Source of the DNA: Rutpela maculata
Taxonomy: Eukaryota; Arthropoda; Insecta; Coleoptera; Cerambycidae
DNA: 64,000 bases
Assembly: GCA_936432065.2 (NCBI GenBank)
Contig: OW386291.2
Coordinates: 23,847,821 to 23,911,820 of the forward strand
Reading direction: 5' to 3'
Part shown: piece by piece, positions 34,601-46,600 of the stretch
How positions within the stretch are numbered: position 1 is the first letter of the stretch
How the letters are laid out: every line of letters starts with the position of its first letter
Translations under genes and position numbers: made by a program
Notes under the pieces: generated by a model
What the model was told of the DNA's origin: nothing
Seen by the model: the letters and a program-made list of their open reading frames with translations, nothing else
Database searches by the model: none

Positions 34601-37600
34601 CATCGTCGTCATTTTGTTACTGTAATTATCCAGTAATTAAAAAAAGGAATTTCAAACACTGTTCCTCATTAATATGTAGCATGACGTAGATGCTCAAATT
34701 TTTTGGTTTGTATACAGCACTTGCTTTAGAAAAAAATACAGTTTAAACTATAAAGGTATTTTCGATGAAACGTATTTTTTTCCTTTTCCAAATATCTCAA
34801 TAAATATTAGTTTTATTGAAAAATGGGTAGATACCAAAAATAAAGCTCATAAACTGATGACATGAATAAATGAATTTTGCTTGTTAATTTATTTACATAG
34901 ATTTAATAGTTTCGGAGATATGAAAGTTTACAAATGGCGTCCGAACGTTTATAAGACGAAAAATGCAGTTTAGAGACAATTAATTGCGATTTCAAATTAT
35001 TTTTTACTCGTTCCTGTAGCATAAGAAATAAAGAAGTTATGACGGAAAAATGTGCGTATTTATACTTTTTTTATATAAAAAGGTCGCCATTTTGTTAATC
35101 TAATTAGCCAGTAATTTAGAAAAATTATCTCAAATACAGTTTTTCGTTAAGATGTAGCATTACCTAGATGCTCAAATTTTTTTGCTCATTTAAAGCACTT
35201 GCTTTAGAAAAAAGTGGATTTTAAACTTTAAATTTAATTTCGGAACACTACCAAATATAAACTTAAATATCTCCAAAATTATTAATCCTACATCAATAAA
35301 CAATAGTATATTATATTACTAGGAGTAGAACGCACTCTTTTTTTGTGTTGAGCCCAGGATTTGCGGCTGAGGCGAATCCGAAGCCGCAAACTGGGCGAAA
35401 CACAAAAAAAGGCGTTCTACTCCGTGTAATATATACTATTTTTTCTTCAAGCGTATTAAAATGCAAAAATTCATTTATTTATCATAAATGTACAAATATT
35501 CAAAATACAGTCTTACAATGTTGACACAATATGACAAGTGGCTAGTGGATAACGCGCCACCGGTGGCTTTCGGTATTAACATTATGTTACTAGTAAAACA
35601 ATACCCACTACGGCGGCGCTTTCGGAACTAACATTATGTTACTAGTAAAACAATGTCCACTACGGTGGCGTTCGGTACTAACATTTTGTTACTAGTAAAA
35701 CAATGTCCTACTTCTACTTCTGTTTTTGGTGACATAATTTAAACATTTTAATACGCTTGAAGAAAAAAAAATATAATTAATTCCCTGTTTGTACTTTTTG
35801 TAATTGGTCTGTAACATTTTTTGGATAAAGTAATACTTTTCGAGAAACTTGACGAAAGCCGTTTGGAAATACTTTTTTTTAAGCTAAAATCGCAATTTTG
35901 AAGTCGTTATAACTTGAAAACTATCAATTTATGTGAAAAATTGCATAGAACCTTTTCTTCTTAAAATTTGATTCTATTTCAGCTCCAATAAACGTATATA
36001 TTTTTAAGTGCCACCCCCTGAGAGGGGGTGGAATCCACCCCCTATAAATTAGCACAATATAGAAACTTTTCTGTGGAGCATTTACTATTATACTGCCAAA
36101 AATGAACGAAATCCGTTCAATATGACATTATTCCGAAGTTAAAACCTCTAGTTACTGTAACTAGCATGCGAGGTGTATTAATTGCGTTCCAATTTCGCAT
36201 TTAGCGCTGATAAAAAAAATCGCTGTTGCCAAACGGTACACTTTAGGAAAAAATATATTGTTTCAAAAACTTTTGTGATTATTAGGCTTTATTTTCTTCG
36301 CTGCATGTATGTAAATATTTTCAAAAATAAAAAAGTTTATCGATTGGTGAAGATTTCAATACATAAAATATATATTTTTAGTTTATCTGATTTTTAGAGA
36401 AATGAAAGTGCGAATTTTACCCAAACCGTTTATATTGGTAAAAGCGCTACAGTGTGACCTTTAATTTGATACAAAGCAAATTTCGGTACGTTTAATAGTT
36501 TTAAAGATATGGCGGTGGAAACAAAAAAAAACAATTTTCTTTAAAAATACATTTTTTTCACTTTTTATTGATTTAAAAAGTTCGAGACCACAAAAAAATG
36601 TCGTAAAATATGATTTCATATGCCCGGTGACATACTCAAAGGAATCTAACATGTTTGACCTGGTTCTACGCCAAAAAAAAAACGACACGATAGACTTACG
36701 AAATCGCTGCTCTAAAAGGACTATATGTTGTTGACATATGGCAAGATAGCATATCAGTGTATCATTTGCACCACTATCTAACATCATTCACGGTTACCTC
36801 CCCTACCACCACCTCCATGAAATTGTTGTTGTTGGGTAGTATTTGTGTATGATCGATGCGCTAAATTTCATAGAACTTTTAAGTGGATAAACTCCTTTAT
36901 ATCTGTAGTTTCTTACTTAATTAACTATGGATTCTATATAGTCAGGTATGTACTCAATACATAACGTTATTTTACTATAATTGTTTAAGCTATATAGTAA
37001 TTATAATTTCAAAAACAAGCCTATGCAAATATATAAATAAACTACAATATATTTTGTAACCATAGGAAAAGTTTACTTCCGCATACGTCCTCATTGTGAA
37101 TTTGATGTATTATTATAGATGAACTATTCTAGTTTAAAAATTAAAGTTAAACTAGTACTCCTGTGTAATCCTTAAAATTTTATTATGACTTTAACTAAAA
37201 ATTTTGACATAATATGCAGTTTGAATTTCTCAAACTCAAAAATTCCTCTAAAATTCATCAAAATAAATGCATATACTGATTACAAGCTTTAAAATAATTA
37301 GTTACCAAAATTAGAAAAAAAACTCTTACATGGAATACGTTAGGAAAATGCACTCTCGTTATAGTGGCAACACAAATAAATGTCGTTGCTTTTAGATTTT
37401 ATTAAATAAATATTAAATGTTTTATTAATACTGGCTTATTCTTCTATATTATCTATTGCTTCTCCTTCGGTCGGCACCAATATCGACTCCCTTACCCCCG
37501 AGTTGGTAACGTAAAGCGGCGGATCCAGAGTAGGCTTCGGGGGGGGGGGGGGTGTTATTAACAATAAGTAAAATTTGAAGAAATAACCTTTATTCAATAC

Positions 37601-40600
37601 GTACAAAACAAAAATAAAGAAATTTCCATGCAATGCGAATCTATCGTGTCAGTTTTTTAGGGGATAAAGGGAGAGGGATTTTTTTTGTCCAAAATTAGCT
37701 TCAGCACGTCAAAATACTTCAGAAAAATTAGATGTGAACCTTAGGGCGATATCTTTTTTTTTGCCCTTTTTACTGGATGAAAAATTGACGCGATAGAATT
37801 TTTTTTGTCCACAATTGGCTTCAGCGGCTCAAAATACTTCAATAAAGTTAAATTAGACCTTTTTTGTAGATCTGTGTTATTAATTACACAGCCACACAAA
37901 AAAAATAAAGTGACTTGACCCCAGAAACTGACTAGGTAGACTTAATGTTTTTCGGGTCGCTGAATCCGAATCCGGGGTCCATTTGATCCCATGTCATCAG
38001 GTTTAAGGTCATTTGAAGGTCAAATTGAGATATGACCGTGAAAAATTCCGTAACAAATTTATGTTTATGTTTTTGAGGTTGCTGAATCCGAGTCCGGGGT
38101 TTATTTGATCCCATGCCATCAGGTTTAAGGTCATTTGAAGGCCAAATTGAGATATAACCATGAAAAATTCCGTAAAAAATGTATGTTTATGTTTTTGAGG
38201 TTGCTGAATCTGAATCTGGGGTCCATTTGATCCCATGTCATCAGATTTAAAGTCATTTGAAGGTCAAATTGAGATATGATCGTGAAAAATTCCATAAAAA
38301 ATGTATGTTTATGTTTTTGAGGTTGCTGAATCTGAATCCGGTGTCTATTTGATCCCATGTCATCAGGTTTAAGGTCGTTTGAAGGTCAAATTGAGACAGG
38401 ACCGTAAAAAATTCCGCAAAAATTTATGTTTATGTTTTTGACGTTGCTGAATCCGAATCCGGGGTTTATTTGATACCATCATGTCAGAATCAAGGTCAAA
38501 TGAAGGTCAAACACATGAAATTCAATAATACAATCTTTTTTGACCCAGGATTCTGAAAAAGCAGAAAATTTTACGTCCAAATACATCCTGAACGGTTCAT
38601 GGAACCGATTTCTTAGGTCATTTGTTGGTTATCAAGCGGTCAAATGCTTGTTTTCCATATCTTAGCTGATATATCGATTGTAAATCGAAAACTTGCGTCT
38701 ATGACTAGTGACCTTCAAGTTTTTGTGGTCGCTTATCACGATCCCGGTATCCATTTGATACCATGACGTATAAACCAAGGTCAATCGAAGGTCAAACGCC
38801 ATAATTCGAATGATATAAATTTTTTAACCCCATATTCTCAAAGAACAAAATATCTTACGTCCAAATACGTCTTGATCTGATCTGAGTCGAACCGAACTTT
38901 GGGTTTCATATGGAGGTATTAAACTATTTTGAGATGTTTTAAACTACATTTTTAAGTCCAAAGACCTAAATCTAAATCTGCTGAATTCAATAGCCTCAAA
39001 ATTCAATAATCCAATAACCTAATAGCTCTAAAAACCTGATCCCGTAGCTATAAAATGGGGATTACAGACGATGAAAGCTGATGAATCCGTTTACTCGAAT
39101 GACCACATTGCTCAATAATCCCATAACCGAGTAACCCCATAATTTTATTACTTAGTCTCTCATAGCAAAAATTCTGTTCTTTATAATTAAAGTTGTTGAG
39201 CTTCACAACTCCAAACCATGCCACTGTAATTTGGAACTCATTTTCTCGCTCTGCAACTTATCATGAAATTTCTTTGCATGGAACAACCTTTACACCCAAA
39301 TCAGCATAGCACTTGTGTCTGCATCTAGGGCACCTCCTCGCGGTGACGGCGGGCAACGGAGTAAGCCCGTTATGATGTACAAAATCCGTTCCGCAACCTC
39401 CTCGTGGTGTACATCGGGTAACGCTAATGCTGACGGTTTCACAATTCAGTTGAAAGATTCAAAAGAAATTTGTATTTGACCTGCAGATGATCTTTCAGGG
39501 TCCAAAAATTATATCATTCGAATTATAGCGTTTGACCTCAGTTTATACATCATGGTATCAAATGGATACCGGGATCGTAATAAGCTACCACAAAAACTTA
39601 AAGGTCAGTAGTCATAGACGCAAGTTTTCGATTTACAATCGATATATCTGCTAAGAAATGGAAAATAAGCATTTGACCGCTTGATAACCAACAAATGACC
39701 TAAGAAATCGGTTCCGTAAACCGTTCAGGATGTATTTGGACGTAAAATTTTCTGCTTTTTCAGATTTCGAGTCAAAAAAGATTGTATTATTGAATTTCTT
39801 GTGTTTGACCTTCATTTGACCTTGATTCTGACATGATGGTATCAAATAAACCCCGGATTCGGATTCAGCAACTTCAAAAACATGAACATAAATTTTTTAC
39901 GGAATTTTTCACGGTCATATCTCAATTTGACCTTCAAATGGACTTAAACCTGATGACATGGCATCAAATAAACCCCGGATTCGGATTCAGCAACCTCAAA
40001 AACATAAACATAAATTTTTTACGGAATTTTTTACGGTCATATCTCAATTTGACCATCAAATGACCTTAAACCTGATGGCATGGGATCAAGAGGACCCCGG
40101 ATTTGGATTCAGCGACCCGAAAAACATAAAGTTTACCTAGTCAGTCTCTGGGGTCAAGACACTTTATTTTTTTTGTGTGGCTGTGTTATTATTTACGTGT
40201 GATGACGAAGGTCGGGAGGGGGGGGATGGACCCCAACGCCCCTCTTTGGATCCGCCACTGGTAACGTCTTCAACAAATGCAGCAATGCCGTACTGCATTT
40301 CTATCCATATCAGGTGGTGCAGCAGAACGATTTAATAAAGTATACACTTGATACTGCAAAGTGTTTCGTTGAAATGCATCCTTGGTTTTGTATGCCACCA
40401 ACCAAACATAAGTTACTTATTCAGAGGCCAGACGTGATTGCTTCTTCATTGCTTCCAATTGGCCAATTACCAGAAGAGGCTCGGAATAAGGATTTTAAGA
40501 GAATATCGTGAAAACTACTTCAGGAAATGTTCTCGCTGTAAATGTAATGAAGATGTTTTTAATTTAATGTTAATTAGTTCTGACTCGGTGATCACTAGTT

Positions 40601-43600
40601 ACAGGAAACTTCTCAAAAAATCATTAACCCGAAGCTCTTAATTTACTAATTGCTTCGGATATTTCAATATCCGAAAAATCAAACACGGAAGAAGATGATG
40701 TTTCCTCATTAGCAACATCAGATGATTCATCAAATAAGGCATCAAATTAACAGCAGTTATGTTATGATTAGGTACTATTGACAAAAGTATTAAAAGTTTA
40801 CTTTCTTGTACATATGTATAAAAGTATACAGGATGCCCCTAATTGCATATGCCAAATTTGAAAAGCTGAAAATTTACATTTAGGCTGGTGCCAAAGCGGA
40901 TTTTGAATGCTGAAAAAAAATATATATATTAACAGGCAAGGACCATCCGGGAAATTTAGTTAAGGTTATAAAGAAGATAAAAAAACAAAATTAAACACGA
41001 GATAAACTGAAATTGTGAAATGGGAGTGCTGTTTAGGGGTTGAAAGTGGTTTTTTGCGATTTTCGGCGAAACGTGATCTCCTAGCGGAAAATGTGTATCA
41101 ATGATGATACTCAGTAAACGAGTGAGCTAAAGTTTTACGTTTATTATCTCAAATTGTTAAATATTTGTAGGTATTTTAAAGTACTCGTCTTTCTACAAAT
41201 TTTATGGAGTAACTCAGTACTACTGTGATTTTGAAATATTTTAAAATTTTTAAAGTATTTGACAATCACATACAGCAATTAAAATATGGAGTATTAATTA
41301 CTGTAGTTACGTGTTTCTTACCTGTGTTGGAACATCACCACAGGATCAGCTTTCAAGTCGCTAAGGTCATTAGTTCTACCTTTAGTGAATACATCTTCAT
41401 GTTTCTTAACCATCAACCAACCGATATGTGAGAAAAAGAAACCTCGCCTTGAGTTGTGTGGATCAGCATCGGTATCAGCATACTTGTGATGTACTCTGTG
41501 GTCTCTGGTCCATTCATAAATATCATTTTGAAATGCAGCACTTTGGCAAAGCATTAAAAATATCCTTAAAGGTAATTTTGCCTTGTATGCTCTATGAGAC
41601 CAAAGTCTGTGGACTCCCGCTGTTACGCCGAAGAAAATAATCCCTGAATATACGTTAACTAGAACAATTGTTTTTACATATTATGAATTGTTGGTGAATA
41701 ATCCAGTCATATTGGGGTTTTACCTGGAAATAATTCCCCTAAATAAGAGACTTCGCATACGCACAGTACTAGTATCTAGTAATAACACACCAAAAATCAT
41801 CATTCGTGTATGCCGTGTTGCGGCTTCGATCTTGGAAAATGGCTACCGTTACTTAGTTTTTACATGCTTGGCTTACCGAAGGGAAGTATTGTAATCGTGA
41901 AAAAATCACCTTCCGAGATTTCTAAGGATTTTTACGTTTCAGAACACGTAGATTACGAAAGTTAAAGTCATTTAATCCCGTCGACAAAAATATAAGGGTG
42001 AGCCCCATAAAAATGTAATTAAGGAAATAAAATGTGACGGAAGACAGTAATATTTGGCATATGTTAATACACTGTCAAGAAAGAAAATATGAAAAACATA
42101 CAGGGTGGTCACCATGAAAAATTAATGAAAAAATGTGACTGAGAAATAATATTTTGCACGTAGTAACACAACTGCCAAAAAAGAAAACTAGAAAAAATTA
42201 TACAGGGTGTCACAATTACAAAAATTATGAAAAAATGCTTAGGAGGACAATATTTCGCAAGCAGTTAACACAACTGTCAGGGAAGAAAAATATGAAAATA
42301 TACAGGGTGGTCACTATAAAAAAAATAATTAAAAAAATTGAGGGAGGTCGATAATATTTGGCATGTGGTAAACACAACTGTTAAGGATGGAAAGTATGAA
42401 GAATCTGCATGAAAGAAATATTGAAAAAATTGTGACGGAGGGTAACAATACTTCGCATGTAGTTAACCCAACTTTTAGTGGAAAGTATACAGGGTGGTCA
42501 CTTTAAGCAGAGGAAAATAATATTTGGAATATAGTTGTCACCATCACCAGGAAGAAAACCTGATATACTTTTAGTTAAAAAATATACAGGGTAGGCATCC
42601 TAGAGAAAAGATAATGAATAAATGAAAGGTGCTAAATTGAGAGGAAAGTTTTGGGTAAATACTTTTACATCCTATCTCAATAAGGGCTGGGAATATCAGA
42701 ACAAATAATTCAGATAAAATTTGAAGAGCATTATGGAATACTCATTTTTAATAACATTAATTTATCTCGTATCTGCAACGGTTACAGAGTTGTAGTTTAG
42801 GCAAAATTATAAAAGACTATTTCGATTTGAATTTTGATTTATTCAAGTAATGGATATGTCAAGACACTGCCTTAGTTCGGTTTGCATCTCATATAGTTAT
42901 CTGTTTTTTCCATAGGTGAAAAGTTAAATATCGGTTGTCATTTTTCAAGAGGGCGGCAGTAGCGCTAGTACTACGCTTGTGCAAAGTCTTCCGTTCAAGG
43001 AAATTATTCATAAGTGAAAATAAAGTGCAAAGAAATATAATCAAAATAGAACTACAAAAATTATACTAAGGTTGTAATTTTAGCAGTCATTAACAACCAT
43101 CTAATAAATATTGCACGAAATCAAATGTAGCAGTATTTCTGCCTGTATTATGAGGGTCAATAATTAGGTGGATTAAAGCAACGGCTGTAAGGATGAAGTC
43201 TCTCCCACAGCTCTTCAATGCCATTTCTTTTGCAGCCTCTTGCGAAACAGAAATGTACTTCAGTGTGATGATTTTGAACCCAGACATCGGCTTTTTAATA
43301 ATATTTCACAAATATCTGGTTTCGTTTGGTGTCGACTTTGATTGAAGTGTTACGTGGAAAAGCAGTTGGTCTTCACAGTATGCGAAGGCGTTAAACATTT
43401 TATATTTACCAGATAATGGAAAGTTCCAAGTCCAGTCAAAGTTCTAATATTAAAATCAGCAATACCGAGTACAAATTGGAATAATGCTAAACTTTCCATG
43501 AACGCAGTGGCGTGAACAGTAGCACAATTCAAGTATGTTGTTGCTTCAGCATAAGAGAGCTGAATCCGAATCTGGCCTCAAAATTGGCCCACCATGTCAG

Positions 43601-46600
43601 GATTTTGAAATATTTGAGGCTAAGTACTCAAAAAATGGCTTTTAATCCAGTCATATAAGGTAAAAAAATGGTAAACCTCGGAATGAAAGATAATAAGCTG
43701 TAAACTTGTATACATCTTTGTTTTGCATTTTATAAGTTGACTCAAAAGTCTCATAGAATCTCGTGTACGTGAGTCAAGATGGTCAAAGGTCACAAGAATC
43801 GCTTTTTTGTAAATATCTCGTTTTCTATGCTCTAAATGACATTTTAATTTATTATAAAAGTTGTAGAGCATAAAATTCTCTACAAATTTTGTATCAAGTA
43901 ATATAGACGTGCAGATCACCCCCGTTTTAACCAACTAACCAGTTAGGTTGAGGTAACCACTTCTAACCTGGTTTTCTTCAAGTTGACATCGAAGAGTACT
44001 TACAGTAAAAAATTAGCCAAAGTTAGTTGATCGGAACATATAAATAATTGCAAAAAACTGTAATTTTTTTATATCACGAATTTTGTCGATTTCATCTTCA
44101 ATTCGCGATATCTCGGCAAATAATGAATATTTTTAGATGAAATTTCAGCACGACATTGTTCAAGTTATTCTTTAAGATATTGAATCGGTCAGAACCCTTA
44201 TATATTTCATACATGAATATAGTGATTTTTCAAAAAATTTCTTTTGTCAAGCCTAATTTTTTTTTCAAACACAAAAGTTTTGTGACGAATTTTTAACACG
44301 ATAATTTTTGACAAACTTATATTAAAGTACAATATATAAAGAAGTTTTCTGTAAAGTTTCACGAATTCATATTGTATATACAAAAAGTTATCGCACTTTG
44401 AAGTAGCAAGATTTTGTTTGCAAACGATTAGAAAAAACTAATAAACCCGCAAATTGTTATGATACATTAAAACGCTCGAAATTGAAAACTTTTATAGATA
44501 TGATAAAAAAAAGTTCTGTAAAAAGAGCAGATAATAGCACAAGTGGAGAATATGTTTCTCCAGAAAAAGTGAACCAAAAAGCTCTGATTCCACCCAAGCA
44601 AAGAGCTGATGTAAGCCTTGAAAAAGTTCTTAGTGTCCCACTGAACGAAATATCTTCTGCTCTATTTAAGGAGGATGGTAATAGGCGAATATCGTCAAAA
44701 TCTGATTTGTTACATGCGATCGAAAAAAATATTGTAACATCTGTGATTACAGAACCTTGCTGGAACTACATGATAGAATAATAGATATGATGGCAGATTT
44801 GCAGTGTTTAAATACGAAATATATGAAATGTTTCGAAGATGTTGGACAATATTTTTTGAAGTATTTTCGGAAACTATTTGAAACTTTTTCTGAAAATCAC
44901 GTCATTTTCGATCGCTATGACGTTAGTATGAATCCTAAATCGCAAGAGAGGTCAAAAAGGTATAAACTAAATTCTAATACTTACGATATTAATGCTAGTC
45001 GACCTATACCAGATTGGGATAAAGTTATGTCTACAGATGCAAATAAAAATGCTTTGAATATATTTTTATGCGACTACATCTAAAAATATATTGAACTGAA
45101 CTGACTTCTGATAAAATTATTAATAAAAAATTATATTTGGCTGGTGGATACAAAAATCATCTTGTTACTAAAGAAATCACTAATTCACTTAAACGTGAGG
45201 TTACAGATTTATTTTCGAATCATGCTGAAGCTGTTTTTCGAATAATTTGTTATCTGATCTACATTTTAAAACAATACTTAGACACTCAGGACATGATAGT
45301 GATCGTTAAGTCCCCAGATACAGATGTGTTTATTTTTTTAATCGCACATTATTTTAAAATAAATACAAAGGTTCAAGTAGGGTTTCAAACTGGAAAAAAT
45401 ATCATCAAAAACGGATTTGCGGCGCATTATACCAATACCTACATATTATATGCCAAGAACTAGGAAGTAGTATTGGTTTAGCATTACCAATAATTCATGC
45501 ATTAACCGGATGCGATACGACTTCCGCTTTCTATGGAATTGGTAATAAAAAAGCTCTCAACGTAGCATAAAAAATGAGCACCGAACATTTAGTCCAGATG
45601 TCTCAAATTGAGAATGAATTAACACCTGAAATTATTAATGCTTGGACAAAATTTGTGATTGGAATTTATGACTTCAAAAGTAAACAAGACAACATTAACG
45701 ACATGAGAGTAATCTTAGCTCGAAAAAAAAAAACTCCTCCGTTGAAAAATTACTTCCATCGTACCCAGCTCTTCTTCAACACATGGAACGCTGTTTTTGG
45801 CAAGTGCACGATGGTATAATGCTCACATACCCATTTTTGAAGCACTCAATCTGACTGATTTTGGCAATATATTTTGAAGGACCAACAAGTTTGGAGCTGC
45901 TTCAAAAGTATATTTGTAATTGCAGATTAAAAAAAAAACATCTAGTGATAAAGAATTTTGTTCGTGCTACGCTGCTGGTATAAAATGCTATCTCATTTGT
46001 AACTCTACATCAAATTGCTCGTTGCAGCCCATGGATGTTGATTCAGATTAAAAATATTAAAAACAACCCAATGTATTATGTATTTTTTAATTTATCAACA
46101 ATTAATTTATTATTACTTATTTCCACTTTACAATAACCTATAAAAAGGGAATATGTAACAAAACATTGCATTGATATGATAGTAAACGCCTGAACTACGG
46201 CAACTACCACAATGAAACATGCCGCGCGTAAACAACATGTCTGCTGCTCGCGGAGACGCTACTTCAAAGTGCGATAACTTTTCATATATACAATATGAAT
46301 ACGTGAAACTTAACGGAAAACTTCTTTAAATATTGTACTTTAATATAAGTTTGTCAAAAATTATCGTATTAAAAGTTCGTTACACAATTTTTGTGTTTGA
46401 AAACAAAAATTAGGCTTGAAAAAAGAAATTTTTTGAAAAATCACTATTTTCATCTGTGAAATAAGTAAGGGTTCGGACCAATTCAGTATCTTAACGAATA
46501 ACTTGAACAATGTCGTGGTGAAATTTCATCTAAAAATATTTGTTATTTTCCGAGATATCGCGAGTTGAAGATGAAATTCGGCAAAATTCGTGATATAAAA

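Larger units (their letters stand above)
33940..36175. mobile_element. Inner palindromic element
   Basis: The arms 33940-34400 and 35770-36175 match closely: GAACGGATTTCGTTCATTTT near 33998 pairs with its complement near 36100, and CAATTTTTCACATAAATTGA near 34178 with its complement near 35926. The inner sequences 34370-34960 and 35050-35300 contain further repeated blocks such as TTTCGGAGATAT with AAGTTTACA.TTGGC, so the centre is itself built of degenerate repeats. An inserted block lies at 35306-35768. Confidence 0.7.
32770..36790. mobile_element. Large palindromic element split by a second one
   Basis: The outer left part (about 32770-33150) is an imperfect reverse complement of about 36400-36700. 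GGCGTAGAACCAAACCAGAC near 32842 pairs with GTTTGACCTGGTTCTACGCC near 36653, and TTTACGACATTTTTTGGTGG near 32909 with its counterpart near 36580. Inside lies a second inverted pair, 33940-34400 with 35770-36175. No open frame with a recognisable domain occurs. Confidence 0.6.
37887..40185. mobile_element. Foldback element FB2 with subterminal tandem repeats
   Basis: The ends are CACAGCCACACAAAAAAAAT on the left and its complement-like TTTTTTTTGTGTGGCTGTG on the right. The flanks TTATTAATTA (37877-37886) and TTATTATTTA (40186-40195) agree in 9 of 10 bases, consistent with a target duplication of about 10 bp. About 4 direct repeats of a 122-bp unit fill 37932-38480, and about 2.5 inverted copies fill 39830-40135. 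Arms continue inward (38500-38980 with 39440-39820). The centre has a GCGGTGACGGCGGGCAACG-type GC patch. No transposase. Confidence 0.8.
37513..40259. mobile_element. hAT-like element with 8-bp duplication, enlarged by a nested foldback
   Basis: The flanking GGTAACGT (37505-37512 and 40260-40267) is a perfect 8-bp duplication. The ends are AAAGCGGCGGATCC on the left and GGATCCGCCACT on the right, followed inward by G runs on the left and GGGAGGGGGGGGATGGACC on the right. It has no transposase. Removing the nested foldback (37887-40185) leaves an element of about 450 bases, typical of a hAT MITE. Confidence 0.75.

Noticed and set aside
37932..38358. Three overlapping open frames of 60-75 residues with near-identical peptides
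   Set aside because: They are translations of the 122-bp tandem repeat in different frames and have no independent coding support.
43350..43532. Resemblance of VLGIADFNIRTLTG to the catalytic loop of phosphoinositide kinases
   Set aside because: The spacing and the required Asp-Arg-His residues are absent, so the similarity is too weak to name the fragment.
46141..46260. Retroviral or LTR retrotransposon remnants
   Set aside because: I looked for paired LTRs, primer binding sites and protease or integrase motifs and saw none anywhere in the window.
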